Shown: positions 43,690-57,200, counted from the stretch's first letter. The stretch is DNA of 57,858 bases from Lojkania enalia (GCA_010094045.1 ML986661.1:35503-93360); one strand, 5' to 3'. Notes: generated from the letters alone by a model not told the origin. A program made the numbers and translations.

Positions 43690-46600
43690 TAGATAAGAAG
43701 CCTAAAGGAGACTTAGGACAGCCTTCTCGAAAGTCTTAAAGGAATATAAGGAATAGTTAATAGTAAACAAGGGATAGGACTTATAAGAATTATCTAAAAA
43801 CTTAAATAAGTTGAAAAAGTACTATTAACAATATATTACTAATAACGAATTAAACTAGCACTATTTAACAAATTTAATAGAACTAGGTCTAAGTTTAAAG
43901 GATTCCTAGTAGTAGTAAGGATCTATATTAACGCCAACCTCGATATTATTTAATATAAGAACGAGAAAGTACTGTTTATAGAAGTATACTTAACAGGTAA
44001 ACTACTTAACTAGTTCTAGTCCTTCCTAATAGATTTTAAGAACCACGCGGAGGAATACTAGAAGAGTAAAACTAAGGTAATATTTATAAGCTTAATATAC
44101 TTTTAATAGAAACTCGAACTAGCGTTTAGAGATATTAATAAAGTACGAGTAGTAGAAGACAGACTCTATAACCTAGTTTAACTAGGATCTATTACCTTAT
44201 ATATATTAAACTTTTAATAGCTCTCGAACAAAGTTATATAGAACGACTATAGTATAATAGTAAAGTTCCGTAGAGGATTAAAAATAGAAATAAGAAGAGT
44301 AATAATATATATAGAGTAACCGCGGGACCTAGTATTATACTTTTAACTAGTAAAGAGAATTAACGACGAACTATACTAGTTTAAAAATAAGAAAAGATAA
44401 GCGTACTACTAAAGAGCATACTTTTTAATAAGAGCTGCTGACGTAGGCGGGCCTATAGATCTAAGTACTACTAGAGAAAAGAAGCTTAAGTTACAGGCGA
44501 CTTAGGAAAAGAAGACTTAGAAAAAAGATATTAAGTATTATAATTGTTAAAAACTAGGATATATAGTAAAGAAATATCGAAGTAAAAAGAAAGAAAAAAG
44601 AAACCGGCCTATAGAAGATAAACCGTAGGAAGTAGGTAAAGAGAAACTAGCCGTAACTATAGAATACAAAACCTTATATTAGTCCTTCTATAATAAAAAC
44701 GAGTATTAAATATACTAACAACTTAAAGAAGCTATAGGATATTAACCTTAAAAGAAAATACAACTTATAGTAACGTAGGAATATATAAAAAGATAGCTAG
44801 AAGAAGTTTAGGAAACACTTAATAAGAATAAAGAAATAAATACCCCGTTATAAATAGAAGAAGCTACTACTAGAGTACTAATACTTAAGCTAGTACCTAA
44901 AGTATATTCTATATACTAACGAGGAATAATCGAGTATAAATAGGGAATGCCGGCTTCTATAGCTACCCTATAAGAAGAACTACCTATAAGGTTCCACGAT
45001 AAAAATAGACTAGAATAAGATATTATCGACGTTTACAAAGAATAGTAAAATACCTACCCTAGGGAAATCCGCTTCTTATATTTCCAAAAATAGATAGAAA
45101 CTACGAAAGTAGTAGAAGAGTACCTTAGTATAATAGACTGGGATAAGGCTGCGTATATAGTATAGAAAGTAGTAGCCTTCTTATAAAGTAAAGTACTAGT
45201 AAAATACTAGATACTAAAGGTATCACGATATAAATAAGAATAGGACTACTAGGTTAGAGAAGATAATAACCTCTATATAAACTAATACTATCTAGTATAT
45301 TTCGAGATAGTATAGATATCGTATATTAAACGATAGTATAAGGCCTACCAGGGAAAAAAGGAAAATATAGACGTATAGTTAAGACGACTAAATAAAGACG
45401 AAGTACTAGGAAACCCCGTAAAGTAAGAAGCTATAATAGAATAGGAAGTTACTAAATAAACCTAAAACTATATAGTACTTAAACCTAGACCTCTATTACC
45501 TAAAATATACGTTAGAGGAAGACTATAATATAAATGCCTAGAATAGAAATACCCGAAATATATATCTATAAAAGAAGTAATAGCCTACTAGCTTAAGACA
45601 ACTTAGTTGTACGGGAATATAAGAAAACACTACCTTACAACACCTAGACGGTACTACAGCTATAAGGTATATATACTTATTAATAGTAGAGTAACAAAAA
45701 ATTTTATAGCTAGTAACTATATTGCTAGAAAAGGAATACTTATAATATAACTAGAACGACCTTATATAATTTAAACTATAGAAGGGAAAGATTTCTAGAA
45801 GAAAGTTATATATATTATAGAACTAGGAGAGTTTAAAATTCTAGGAACAACCTAATAAGGATAAATATTCTAAATTATAGAGATTACCGACTATAATATT
45901 ATCCTAGAAATCCTATAGTTGAGAAAAGAAAACCCTTAGATAAATTGGTAAACGGGACGAATTATCCTTAAAAACTCTAGTTAACTAATTAAGGAACAAC
46001 TCGCTATAATAGTAAAAGAAGTAGTAAAAGAATTATTTCTAATAGGAAACGTATTATATAGCATACCTAAGGAATATTAATATTTAATAAAACAGCTCTA
46101 AGAACTACTATAATACCTATTTAAATACGGAGAACACGATTATAAAATTAAATTATAACTAGGAAAAGAACCTAGATACAGACTAATATACAGCCTAATA
46201 CTAAGGGAAATAGAGGCTCTAGAATAATACATAGACGAATACCTAAAGAAGAGAATAATTAGAGAATTGAACTTACTAGCAGTATACCCTATACTCTTCG
46301 TAGATAAGAAAGGAACAACCGACCTACAAATATGTGTCGATTATCGTACCCTTAACAACATTATAATTAAGGATCGATATCCTTTACCACTTATTCATAA
46401 CTTAAGAAACTAATTAAGAGAGGCTACTATCTTTATAAAATTAGATATCTAGAACGCGTACTATTAAATCCGTATTAAAGAAGGAGACGAATAGAAAATA
46501 GCATTTAGAATAAAAAAGAGACTCTTTAAATACCTAGTTATACTATTTAGACTTACTAACGCACCAGCTACCTTCTAAAAACGAATTAATAAGGTACTAA

Positions 46601-48970
46601 GACCCTACCTTAGATAATTCTATATAGTATACTTAAATAACGTTCTTATGTATTTAAAAATAAAATAGGAATATAAGGAATATGTTAAATAAGTACTACG
46701 CGTATTATAAGTAGTAAAACTATACTTTAAAGTAAGAAAGTATAAATTCTATACTACGAAAATAGACTACTTAGGATTTATTATTAAACTAGAGCAACTA
46801 TAAATAGACCTAAATAAATTAGCAGTAATTAGAAACTAGCTAACTTTAAAGTTAGTTAAAAATGTCTAATCCTTTATAGGATTTTATAACTTCTATCGAA
46901 CCTTTATTAACAACTAGAGCGATATAACTACACCTCTAACTCAACTGTTAAAGAAAGATGTTACCTTTATATAGGGAAACGAATAAGAAAAGGCCTTCTA
47001 AGAAGTTAAGAAATAATTTTAGCAGGAACTGGTACTGAAACTCTATAACCTAGAAAAGAAAGCTCTTATAGAAACCGACGCATTAGGAACGAGAATAGCT
47101 GGAATCCTTATACAAATCTATAATAGGAAACGATATCTAGTAGTATATTACTTACGAAAACTTATACTAGTAGAGATAAACTATAATATATACGACCAAG
47201 AACTCCTAGCTATTATAGCATGCTTTAAAGAATGGCGTGTATATCTATAAGGAGTAAAATAGTAAATTAAAGTCTATTATAATTATAAGAACCTTACTAC
47301 CTTCCTTACTACTAAAACTCTTACCCCCAGATAGGTTAGATAGTTATAAAAACTAGCTATATTCGACTTTAAGATCATCCATATTAGCGGAAAATAGAAC
47401 TAAAGAGTAGACGTACTAAGTAGACTACCGGGATACGAGTAAGAAAAAGGAACTATAGCTATACTACTAAGAAGATAATAAAATAGAAGTATAGTATATA
47501 ATTACCTACGACTCGCAGCAATAACTATTATTAAAGAAGTAAGCTAGATAATACTAATTAGATTAGTAATAGATAGAATACCCGAAGAACTTTAAGAATA
47601 AGAACTAGAATAGATAGATAGACTACTATACGTCTATAATTAAATCTACGTACCAGCTAAAGTTAGAAAAGAATTTATTAGGTAATTTTATAAAGCTCCT
47701 ACCTACGGATACTAAGAAATAGAAAAAACGCTAGAACAAATTTTTAGGGGATTCTACTTTTCTAAAGTAAGAGAATAGGTAAAAAACACGTTATAAGAAT
47801 ATATAGACTACTAATAAAATAAACTTAATAGATATACACCCTATAGACTATTATAAAATCTAGAAATACCTACTAGACTATAGACGGAAATTACTATAGA
47901 CTTTATCGTTAAGCTACTAAAGTTAAAAGACTACCTTAAAGGAGAAGTATACAACTCTATTATAATAATTATAGATAGACTTATAAAGTACACCTACTTT
48001 ATCCCCTATAATAAAGTATTACTAGTAGAATAAGTTGTAAACATCTTCCTAAAATGGATCGTAGTATAGTATAGAGTACCCTAGAAGATAATTATAGACC
48101 GAGATATTAAGTTTACTTTAAAGTTTTAGTAGATAATTATAAACTTACTAGGAATTAAATATAAAATATCTATAGCATTTTACCTATAAACGAATAGATA
48201 GATAGAATAAATAAACTAAATAGTAGAGTAATACCTATAGTACTACCTTAACTATAGATAAAATAATTAGGTAATACTACTACTAATAGTGTAACTCGCG
48301 TATAATAGTACTATATATAGTATAACCGGAGTATTACTATTTATAGCAAACTATAGGTATAAACTAAAAATATACAACACTCTAATTAAAGTAGTATTAT
48401 AGGTACCCTAAGTATAAGAATAAGTCGAGATTATTTAACAAACGTAAGACTTACTAAAGAAAGATTTCTAGTTCCTATAATATACTATAAAGAAATACTA
48501 TAATAAGAAATATAAACAACTACCTTACTTTAAAGAGGGAGAAAAAGTTTAGCTACTAAGACGAAATATTTAAAGTAAACGATTAAGCAGTAAACTAGAC
48601 TATATTAAAATCGGACTATATAAGATCGAAAAATAGACGTTACCTATAAACTATCGACTTAAATTACCTACGACTATAAAAATCTATCTAACCTTCTATA
48701 TCGCGCTTATAGAAAAGGCACCTTAAGATACTAAACTAGTAGTATATAATGCAGACGCGTACGGAGAAGATTAGAAATAGAAAGTTGAGAAAATAATAAG
48801 ATATAAGATACGAAATAGCAAATAATACTATCTAATAAAATAGTTAGGAATAGATAAACACAGGAATCTATAGAATAATACCTAGGAGCTAGAAGAAAAC
48901 CTTAGCCCTACAGCGTTATAGGTATATTATAAAACCTAAATTTATAAAGAAAACCTGGAAATAGAGTAGT
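43690..48970 (+). pseudogene. gag-pol remnant of chromovirus C
   Basis: Conceptual plus-strand reading: Gag knuckle Y-YN-C-x-KLG-Y-IVKK-Y (Cys and His replaced by Tyr through RIP); protease LINSRVTKNFI (DSGAT-like); RT with VDYRTLNNIIIKDRYPLPLI and VYLNNVL (the YLDD block); RNase H with ETDALGTRIAGIL; integrase core with TIDFIVKLLKLKDYL, IIIDRDIKFT and the TNR-IE-INQ segment (QTDGQTERIN equivalent); and a chromodomain with KVEKIIRYKIRN and YYLIK-LGIDKH (KWLGYDEH equivalent). A chromodomain C-terminal to integrase places it in the chromovirus clade. Many stops; no protein can be made. Confidence 0.9.
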
Positions 48971-48989
48971 AGAATTAAATAGTATTAGC

Positions 48990-49312
48990 TATATTATAAG
49001 AGGCGACTCCGCTTTAAAAAGAAGACCCGCCTTATAATCTGCCTCTTCTTTCTCTTTAAGCTGCTCCTACGCACGTTTATAACCCTCTATCTACTTATAC
49101 TTTACTTGTTTACGAACCTTACGAAGGCGCTAAATCTTTACATGAGCTACCGCCACCTTATTAAAAAGTTGCTTTAACTCCTCTTAGGCTAGACGGATCT
49201 CCTCCTCTAACTTCGCAACTTCAGCATCCCGCTTCGCTATTAGGAAGGATTAGAAACGAACTAGCACTACGGGACTAAAATATATAAGCAATCTAAGTAT
49301 TACAATCCGCAT
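48990..49312 (-). pseudogene. Antisense coiled-coil reading frame inside the 3' end of chromovirus C
   Basis: On the minus strand an ATG at 49312-49310 opens a frame of about 105 codons lying between the chromodomain and the 3' LTR and reading towards pol. It begins MRIVILRLLIYFSPVVLVRF, then after a TAA come FLIAKRDAEVAKLEEEIRLA, a segment with heptad-like spacing, and AVAHVKI, RLRKVRKQVKYK, EGYKRA and EQLKEKEEADYKAG. The stops (TAA, TAG) sit where Gln codons would fit. The product would be a short, highly charged coiled coil. It resembles small coiled-coil hypothetical proteins that I recall being abundant in repeat-rich fungal genomes; that memory is not proof. It is RIP-inactivated here. 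Confidence 0.55.
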
Positions 49313-49604
49313 TATATAATAAATATATACTAGTATAAAGGTACTCTAAACAATATAACTTTTTAGGTATCTCCTTCTTATCTACCTTATAAGTTAACCT
49401 CTTACGAGAATACTAGGAATAAGGTATAATCATTTTACCTGAACAGTCTATACGATCAGTATAATAGTATCTACTTAGAGTTAAACGACGAAGGAGAGGT
49501 ATTAGAAATATATATAGTCTCAGCGGAAACAGCATATTAACCCTACTATATACTAGTTTAGAACGGGAAAATTCTCAGGCTGAGAGCTTAGAGGGGGAAG
49601 GTAG

Positions 49605-49973
49605 TATTACGGACATCCTTATAAGAACCCCTATACTAGACCTAATTAAGATCTAGGACTTTATATAGTTGGAAGAATAAGGCTAGTATAAGGTATATAA
49701 CGCGCTTAGTAGCTCAGCTAACTAAGCAACTAAGTATACTTAGTAGCTTAGTTAACTGAGTAACTAAGCAGGAAAATAATAAGGGAACTAAATTGTATTT
49801 AACGACCTTACAACTCTAATCTTCGTAGCTCTTTATAGTTAACTTGAATATCCTTCGCATACTCTACTTACGTACTTCTATTATAAGTCTACAAGAATAA
49901 TATACCTTATAACACGTGATTACTCTTAGTTATTACCCCGCCCTGCACTAGGCCAATTAGAAGGGCCGTTATA
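49605..49973 (+). repeat. 3' LTR of chromovirus C (369 bp)
   Basis: Begins TATTACGGACATCC (TG changed to TA) next to the polypurine tract and ends GGGCCGTTATA, followed by the target duplication GGGGA. Confidence 0.92.
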
Positions 49974-50114
49974 GGGGATCTATCGTATACTTAACTAAGA
50001 TAGTCTTAAGTAAGATAGGTCTCCTAAACTACTAAACTATAAGTATATAATACTACTATTAAGGCTTTTAGTTATTTAAGTATAACCTCTTATATTTTTA
50101 CTCTTAAATTTACT
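49974..50114. mobile_element. Repeat H2, right part
   Basis: Continues H2 after chromovirus C; it matches 39215-39345 (AAGGCTTTTAGTTATTTAAG..TAACCTCTTATA). Confidence 0.55.
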
Positions 50115-50659
50115 AATATATCTTATAAGTAAGCGGCTTATATAAGCGAGCAGTCTACTCTATTAACTTTTTTAACCTTTATATATATATAGCTTAACAA
50201 CTAAGTAATATAATAGCAATTTACAACTTGCACGATTATTCTATAAAAACCTCTATATTCTTCTAATATATATAAGAATTATATCTAGTTTTACTATAGC
50301 GGCTATAATATATTTTATACTTTCTATTTATATCTAATTATACTCTAAATTAGTATATTATAGCTTAAATTTTCTCCTTATTATCCTTTCTAGTAACAAT
50401 CATCTCCCCTTATACTTTTATTAGGGTTTCTTACGCTTAAATCTACCTTTTTTTCTACTATTTCTATTTTATTACTACTTTATTTACTTCTTAAAAGCTA
50501 ACAATTTTATTATATATTAACCCGATCTATTATATTACTTTTATAGAGCCTTTTTTAAGCTAATTTAGCTTCTTAATAATAGAAGTTAGTAAAGAGCTTA
50601 TATTCCTTTAAATCTAATTATAAATTAATATTAATTAAACTTCTAACTCGTATAATATA
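50115..50659 (-). mobile_element. 3' part of another pogo/Fot1-like transposon
   Basis: The minus strand at about 50263-50310 reads KIYYSRYSKTRYNS, the RIP-mutated form of the CCHC knuckle (CSRCGKTGHNS) that ends these transposases. To its left, 50125-50155 contains GTAAGCGGC and AAGCGAGC sub-terminal motifs like those in the F and G termini. The coding part to the right is too decayed to read. It stops at 50659 against the next fragment. Confidence 0.55.
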
Positions 50660-51225
50660 TAGTATAAGTAAGCTAATTATCTAAGCGAGCTAATTATAAT
50701 ACTAAGACTATACTAAAATTACGACTACTTTTCGTAAAATATTATACTTTCTTATATTCTATTATACTATATAGTATAGTAGCCTATTCTTCTATATCTA
50801 TAGTATTATTTTTATACGTCTACGAATTATACCTAGTCTTACTATACTACCTATAACACCTTTAAGTCAGCTAGCCTCTATTAATACGCGCCTTCTTTCT
50901 ACTCTTCTTTCTATTAGTATAAGTACTAAACTCTTTTAGAGTAGTTAATTAAACGCCTTCTTTAATTATTAGGTTACCTTTCTTTTATATACGCTTTCTT
51001 TTATATAATTAACATTATATAGCAGCTTTATTAGCTACTTAAAGCTTAGTAACTTAAGCGTATAATAGTACGTTTTTATATATTATATATATAGTACCCT
51101 TTATAAACTATTTAAACGCTTCTACTATTAAAGTAGATAAACTATCTAGGTACTTTTAAACTCTTAATTAAACGTATATAGATTAAAACTTAAATTTAAT
51201 AGGATTACTTAGTATTTTTAATATA
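50660..51225 (-). mobile_element. Inverted 3' fragment of an F-type transposon
   Basis: It starts with the same terminal repeat as F's right end (TATAGTATAAG.., two AGCGAGCT-type units) and follows F backwards from 42979 to about 42400, including the C-terminal knuckle complement (50810-50860) and the AAGAAGGGCG region. It ends at about 51225, where D-type sequence starts. Only the last third of the transposon is present. Confidence 0.75.
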
Positions 51226-52891
51226 AAGATTCTAGTCTATAGCTTAGTCCCGTTCTTATAATACTATAATAGTAGTTACTCTTATACAACCCTATACCTA
51301 CCTGGACTAAAATAAGCGAATAATATATATCTTATCACCGTATACCTTCTCTTCTCTTTTTCTAGCTTTAATAATAATAGATTCTTATTATATCTAATTC
51401 TATTATATCCTTAGACCTTCTCAATTTATTAAAGCTTATATTACACCAGATTCTATCTTAACTACTAAGTAGATCTACTACTATACGAAGTTATAGACTA
51501 AAATAGACTAGTAGAATAAGGATTTGATATAGCGACTATATAGAGACAGTTCGCTGAAATAGTAGCTAGACTAGAATACCTAGAGAAAGAAAAGCAGTAA
51601 TAGTAATTTAAAAGAATAAGCCTTTATTAGAAGCTCGAGGAGTAACTAAATAAGTATTCAGCCCCTAAGAGAAGTGTTTTACTAACTATACTATTAATAA
51701 CTACTAAGCTTATTTATATAAAAGTTATACTTAATAAGTTAGATAAGTTCTAAGAAGACTATAAAGCGTACCCTATTTAGAAAAGTAGTATAAAGACTAA
51801 GATCTGTATTAACGGTTTATCTATAGGTTTAATAGATATAATAGTAGCAGCTTATATAGTATTATTTTATAAAAGTAATACTAGAATATACCTTTAGTTA
51901 TATAAAAAATGTATTACTATAGGTACTCTTATCTATAATAAATTCTAGACAATTATAGATATACAATATAATAACCCCTACTATTAGAAATAAGCTAGGA
52001 TCGAGTTTAAAATCCTAAGATAAGGTAATAAGACCTTTATTAAGTTTCTAGTCGAATATAATCGTCTCTTTATAAAAGTATTATATAACTCTTACCTAGA
52101 CTAAGTTAAAATATAAGATCTAGAAAGGAAGATTTGTCCCGAGCTCCGCTAATTAACAATTAGTAGTATTAGTAAAAAAGACTTTATATTATATATAACC
52201 TTTATATAGAAACTTTATATTCTTAATAACCGTCTTAAAGTAGCTAAACTTAATAGTACTTTTATATAGCCCTTTAGTAGGGGGAAGACTAGTTAGATAA
52301 GGGACAGCTAGGGACAGCTACTTACGCTGCTCCCGCAACTACAACTGTTAGCTACTATTAATAATATTATAGACTAGATACTAACAGCTAATCGCGGATT
52401 TATATAGCGCTTAGATGTAAGATTTTAGCTACTAGAGAAGATAAGGAATATTACTAAGAAAGAGCTAAAAGCTTAGAAATAATAGAATACCTATTTTACT
52501 TATAGAAACAGGGGTTACTTTATTTAAAGCTACTACTACGCTCCGCTTAAGAATAGTATATAGTTTAATTAGGCTTATATAATACCGCTAAAGCCTATTT
52601 AGTATAATAAGAAATATAGAGATATAGCCTAAACTAATAGAATAGGAAAAGTATTACTCTAAATAGAAGTCGGCACTTAAAACTATAAAAAGAGTAGGTG
52701 AATAAGCAAGTACTAGATAAATTTAATCGATTTCGGATAACTAGTATTCTATTTACAGCCCCTATACTACTTAATAATACCTTTAGCCTTCTCGCTTTAA
52801 TAGATAATAGCTGTAATTTATATATAATAGTCGAGAAAAGGATTATATAAAAGGTTAGACTAGAATACTTCCACCTCTCAACGCTATTAAC
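51226..52891 (+). mobile_element. gag-protease fragment of a third LTR retroelement (D), cut by B2
   Basis: The plus strand carries a Gag-like frame with many stops: KTKICINGL-like capsid segment around 51790-51830, then a CCHC knuckle remnant at 52492-52533 (Y-FT-Y-RNRG-Y-FI-stop-S-Y, exact C-x2-C-x4-H-x4-C spacing), and a protease-like LLALIDNSCNLYIIVEKR block around 52790-52850. It breaks off at 52891 where the LTR of B2 begins, so B2 inserted within its protease. No LTR of D is visible. Class (Gypsy-like) is inferred from the gag-protease layout. Confidence 0.6.
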
Positions 52892-53170
52892 TGTAATAGC
52901 GTAGATAAGATAATAGGTCTGAATGCGGTACAAATCCACTTAGAGGTATATAGGAGTATGTAGGGGATTAGGGACCTAGGAATTCTATTAACACCTATAG
53001 GCCTTATACGAAAGGATATAGAAAAACTACTAAGCTACTTATAAGGGAGTATACAACTATATACGGATGGGAAAAGGGGTAGAACTAGGGGTAGAATAAG
53101 ATAAGCGAAAAGCTTTAGGATAAGATTATATATAAAGCTTTTCGTGGAACGATTTCTTTATATTATTATA
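52892..53170 (-). repeat. 3' LTR of chromovirus B2 (279 bp)
   Basis: Same length as both B1 LTRs; it keeps the original TG at its outer end, where B1's LTRs read TA. Its other flank is the protease fragment of D. Confidence 0.9.
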
Positions 53171-53859
53171 CTACCCCCCTCCTCGTAGGCTAATAGTCCC
53201 TATCTATACTAGTTTAGGAGGGAATCGGGGCTATTACAGATGGGTTCTAGTATAAAGAAATTTCTTTAAGGAGGTATTTACTAGTAAGAACTAATACGCG
53301 TAGTTGCCTATAGAGATATATTTATTAATATAATGTTAAGTAAGGTTTTTATAGTAAGTATAATTAACCTATATATCGGCTGGTAACTACTATTATAATA
53401 GTTTATTAATATTACAATTTCGTCGTATATAGTAATAAGCGTTTACTAGCCTTAGTATATTACTAGATCGCTATTAACTAAGCTTCTTTAACTAAATAAT
53501 AACTTCTACTCCGTATATATTATTACGAATCCCTAGAACTATTAATTATTAAAGTATTACTAACGCCTTATAGAAAAAAAATTAATTAATATACTACTCT
53601 ACCCGCCTTTTAAAGCCTCTTTAGAGGCCTTCTAGATTATCTATCTTCGGGCTATATATATACTTACCTATAGGTAGCGTATAATATTTTCCTTTTAGTC
53701 CCTAAAATTAAAAAAATACGAGTATTATACCTTATAAAATAAAAAGTACAACCCTATATAAATTGTATCTAATATTAGTAGGGTACTTACTACTAACATA
53801 CTTATAGATCCCCTCCTACTATAAGGAGGAGTTTCTAGTCCTCTAGGGCTATCTTAAAC

Positions 53860-54240
53860 TATAAGCAGCAGCCCGATATATAGGGGATAAGAAGGATAAA
53901 AAGGTAGCTTTTAAGGCTGTTTTAGAGTCCGCTTATAACCTAGCGCTTATAGTCTAGGTTATAAGGAGTTAGGAAAATAGCCTTCTTACAGCTAGTATCT
54001 AGGTAGCTTTATTCTACTAGGGTACTAAGTTACTCTATCGGGTTTCGGCTCTAAAGGCTCTAGTATCTAGCCTTTAGGCTGATATTACAGCGTTCTTAGC
54101 CGGCTAAGAATATAGGAGAGGTTTAAGGGGAGTCCGGAGGGAAAGAAAGAGAAGGAGAGTAGAAGAGGAGAAGACTAGGAAGGTATCTAACAGCCTACTA
54201 TTAGACCCTCTAGATTCTATAGAAGAGTAATTTTAGGCCT
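53860..54240 (+). pseudogene. Antisense reading frame between chromodomain and 3' LTR of B2
   Basis: Counterpart of the frame at 6540-6930 in B1. The plus strand reads DKKDKKVAFKAVLESAYNLA, then TASI-stop-VALFY-stop-GTKLLYRVSALKALVSSL, and a basic tail (RRERKRRRVEEEKTRK) ending LDPLDSIEE before TAA. At one position B2 has CGG where B1 has TAG, which shows the frame was open there. No family recognised. Confidence 0.45.
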
Positions 54241-57200
54241 GTACTTTAGTTTTTAAAAAAAAATCTACTGCTTAATTCTTATATATTATTATCTACTAGA
54301 TAATCTATATTTTCTATACTATCTTTATATACCTTAATCTATTTAGTTAGAGCTTTTAGGGGTCCTAGACAATTTAGATACTTATTATAAAAAGCTCTTA
54401 GCTTATAAGGCGAACCTATAAAGTTTGAGGCTTTATACTAGATTAGGTTAGGATTATATCCTACCCATTTTATACGGTATTTAAGGGTCTTATAATATAA
54501 CTTACTAGCTAGTATTTCCTTAACCTCCTACTCTTCTACTCTATTAATAGCGATAGCGGGTGGTTTTAGAGCTTTTTATCTAGGTAGAAGGTCCTAGAGG
54601 TTTTTATACAGCAGGTTTAGTACGAAGATATTATATATACTCGACCCTAAGGGTAGCTATAAGTAGTACGAGTTTCTAACCTACTCTAGTACTTTAAAGA
54701 GGCCCTCCTATTAATTAGATAGCTTTCAGCTTAGTCTCTAGACTATAAAGTTCTTAGTATTTAAGTAGACTATATTACTAATTTACTAATTAATTAGTTA
54801 CTAGTAATAGTTAACAATAGATTATATACGATCCTAAGCTTTCTTAATATTAGCCTTTACGGTTTTCTAGACTATATATATATAAGTTGCTAGAGCTAAA
54901 ATGTTTTTATAATTTAATTTATCTGTTATAGTAATAGAATTAATAGAATATTTCTAATCCCAACTCTAATAGGGCTCGAATCTATATAGAATCTAATACG
55001 GGGACATTCTGATAGTTGTATAGGGTAGAGTTACTTATACTCGGTCGATTATAGGTAATAGAGAACTCTAGTTGTTCTAGTAGAAGGATATAAAAGGACG
55101 CAGTCTCTAATTAATATACTTATTTATAATCTCTATCTATCTATTAGTCTCTTTATAATAAGTAGTAGATAGTTTAATCTTTATACCTAAGATACAGTAG
55201 AATTCGGACTAGAAACTAGATATAAATTAAGGTCCTTAGTCTAAAATAATAGTTTTAGGTGTATAGCTAAAGTAGTATATCTATTAAATAAACAATTCGG
55301 CTATTCCCTATACGTTAATTATATAATAGTAGGGAATAGATACAGCTTATTTAGATAGGCGATCGATTACTACCATAATCTAATTATATCTAAACTTATC
55401 TATAGAGAAATTCTTAAAGTTAATATATAGATACTATATTAGTTAATTTAATATAAGAAGTAGGTAGATAAAACCTGGGGTTCGGGTTTATATTAGATAA
55501 GCTTTATAGTATAGGATGTAATTCCGTATATATTATTTGCAAGTAGCCTCTATACCCTTCTAGTAGTACTTCTAAAATAGTAACTAATAGGTTTTAGTAG
55601 CGCTTAAGTATATAGAGGATACTTAGTTATAAGTCTCTTATATAAATCGCGTATAAAGGCCTAAATCTAATAGAATATATAAGTAATTATTATAGAAGAG
55701 TAGTCTATTCTCTATCTAATACTTATAGGGTAGAAGTATACGTTCCTGCGTAAAGGAGGCTCGGTTTTCCTATAGTAATACGTCGATCAACTCTAGAGAG
55801 TCTAGTAATATAACCTACTCCTAGCCTTTAATAACGTTTAGTATAGCCGCTTAAATTATTATTTAGATAATATAGGACTAGGCTAATTCGGTATTAATTT
55901 GGGGGTAAAGTTAATATAGTCTAAATAGAACTCTTAACTAGTTGTTAGTTTAAGCTGCTTTTAAGTTTTCTATATCTTATTCGCAACGACTAAGGATATC
56001 TATTCTAGTATTATTCTTATCTAGGGTATACTTAATTCGGAACTAATACTAAGCTAATTCCTCAGTCTAATAAACTTAATAAGTATTAAGTACCTTTATA
56101 GTTATAAAATATTTGAGTAAGTAATAATCAGTATATACTAGAATCCTAGTAGCTACCGAAGTAAGTTCTACCCTCTATTACTTAAACGTAGTAATAATTG
56201 TAAATAGTTCCTTATTATAAATCTCTTAGTTTAGTTCTAAACTGGATAGAACCTTACTGTAGAATATTATAGGGTACTATTTTCTATTAGGATGTTTCTA
56301 TAATAGTACTCCTATAACTACTCTATTAGAGGTATTAGTTTCCATTTTTATTTCTAATGTAGGGTTAAAGTAGTAGAGAGTAGATATACTTAGTAAGGCT
56401 AACTTCAATTTCTTAAAGGTAATATCATATTCTGAAGTCTATATAAAAGAGGTTATAGGGCTTTATAGTATAATAATTAGCTTTACAACACGTAAGAATT
56501 CTAGTATAAACTGTCGATAGAATCTAGTAAAACCTAAGAAGGATTTTATACCTATTATAATAGTAGGTAGCTACTAGTTGCGCAGTACTTCTACCTTCTC
56601 TAGATTAACCTTAAGGCCTTTATTTAAGAGGATATAGCTAAGATATTTAGTTCGGGTAATATAGAATTCGCTCTTTTTAATATTAACTTATAACCCTACT
56701 TAACGTAATCTCTTAAGAACTTTCCTAACGTAGATAGCGTATATCGCCTTATCTTTAAAGTAGATAAAGATATTATCTAGGTAAGTAATATAGAAGTTAT
56801 CTAGGTAGTTAATTAGTACGTTGTTTATATAGTACTAGTAAGTTGCTAGACTGTTATATAATCTAAAAGGTAGAACTTTATACTTATAGGTTCTATATCG
56901 AGTTTAAAAGATAGTATATTCCTTAAAACTAGAGTCTATTCTAATCTTATTAAAGACTGTACAAATATTAAACTTAGTAAAAATTACTATCTTAGTAGGC
57001 CTAGATAGGAGTTTATTTATACGCGGTATTAGATATATATTTTTATAGATAAGAATATTAAGTTTATAATAATCTATATAGATATATAGATCGCTATTAG
57101 ATTTATAGATATAAAGAATTAGAGATGTGAAAGAGTTTAGACTCTACTTAATATATCTATTCTATAGATTATCTATAATATACTTCTTAGTTACCTCTAG

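Larger units (their letters stand above)
43100..49973 (+). mobile_element. Complete Ty3/Gypsy chromovirus C (6.87 kb), RIP-mutated
   Basis: Both 369-bp LTRs (43100-43468, 49605-49973) are present, flanked by the perfect target duplication GGGGA (43095-43099 and 49974-49978). A polypurine tract (GAGGGGGAAGGTAG) abuts the 3' LTR. Plus-strand order: Gag CCHC knuckle (about 44535-44576), protease (about 45670-45720), RT (about 46140-46700), RNase H (about 47040-47330), integrase (about 47630-48350), chromodomain (48740-48960). The order RT, RNase H, integrase defines Gypsy. A minus-strand frame lies between chromodomain and 3' LTR. All frames carry RIP-type stops. Confidence 0.94.

Noticed and set aside
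52634..52939. 101-codon minus-strand frame, hydrophobic
   Set aside because: It crosses the insertion junction at 52891/52892 between element D and chromovirus B2, so it is an artefact of AT-rich DNA.
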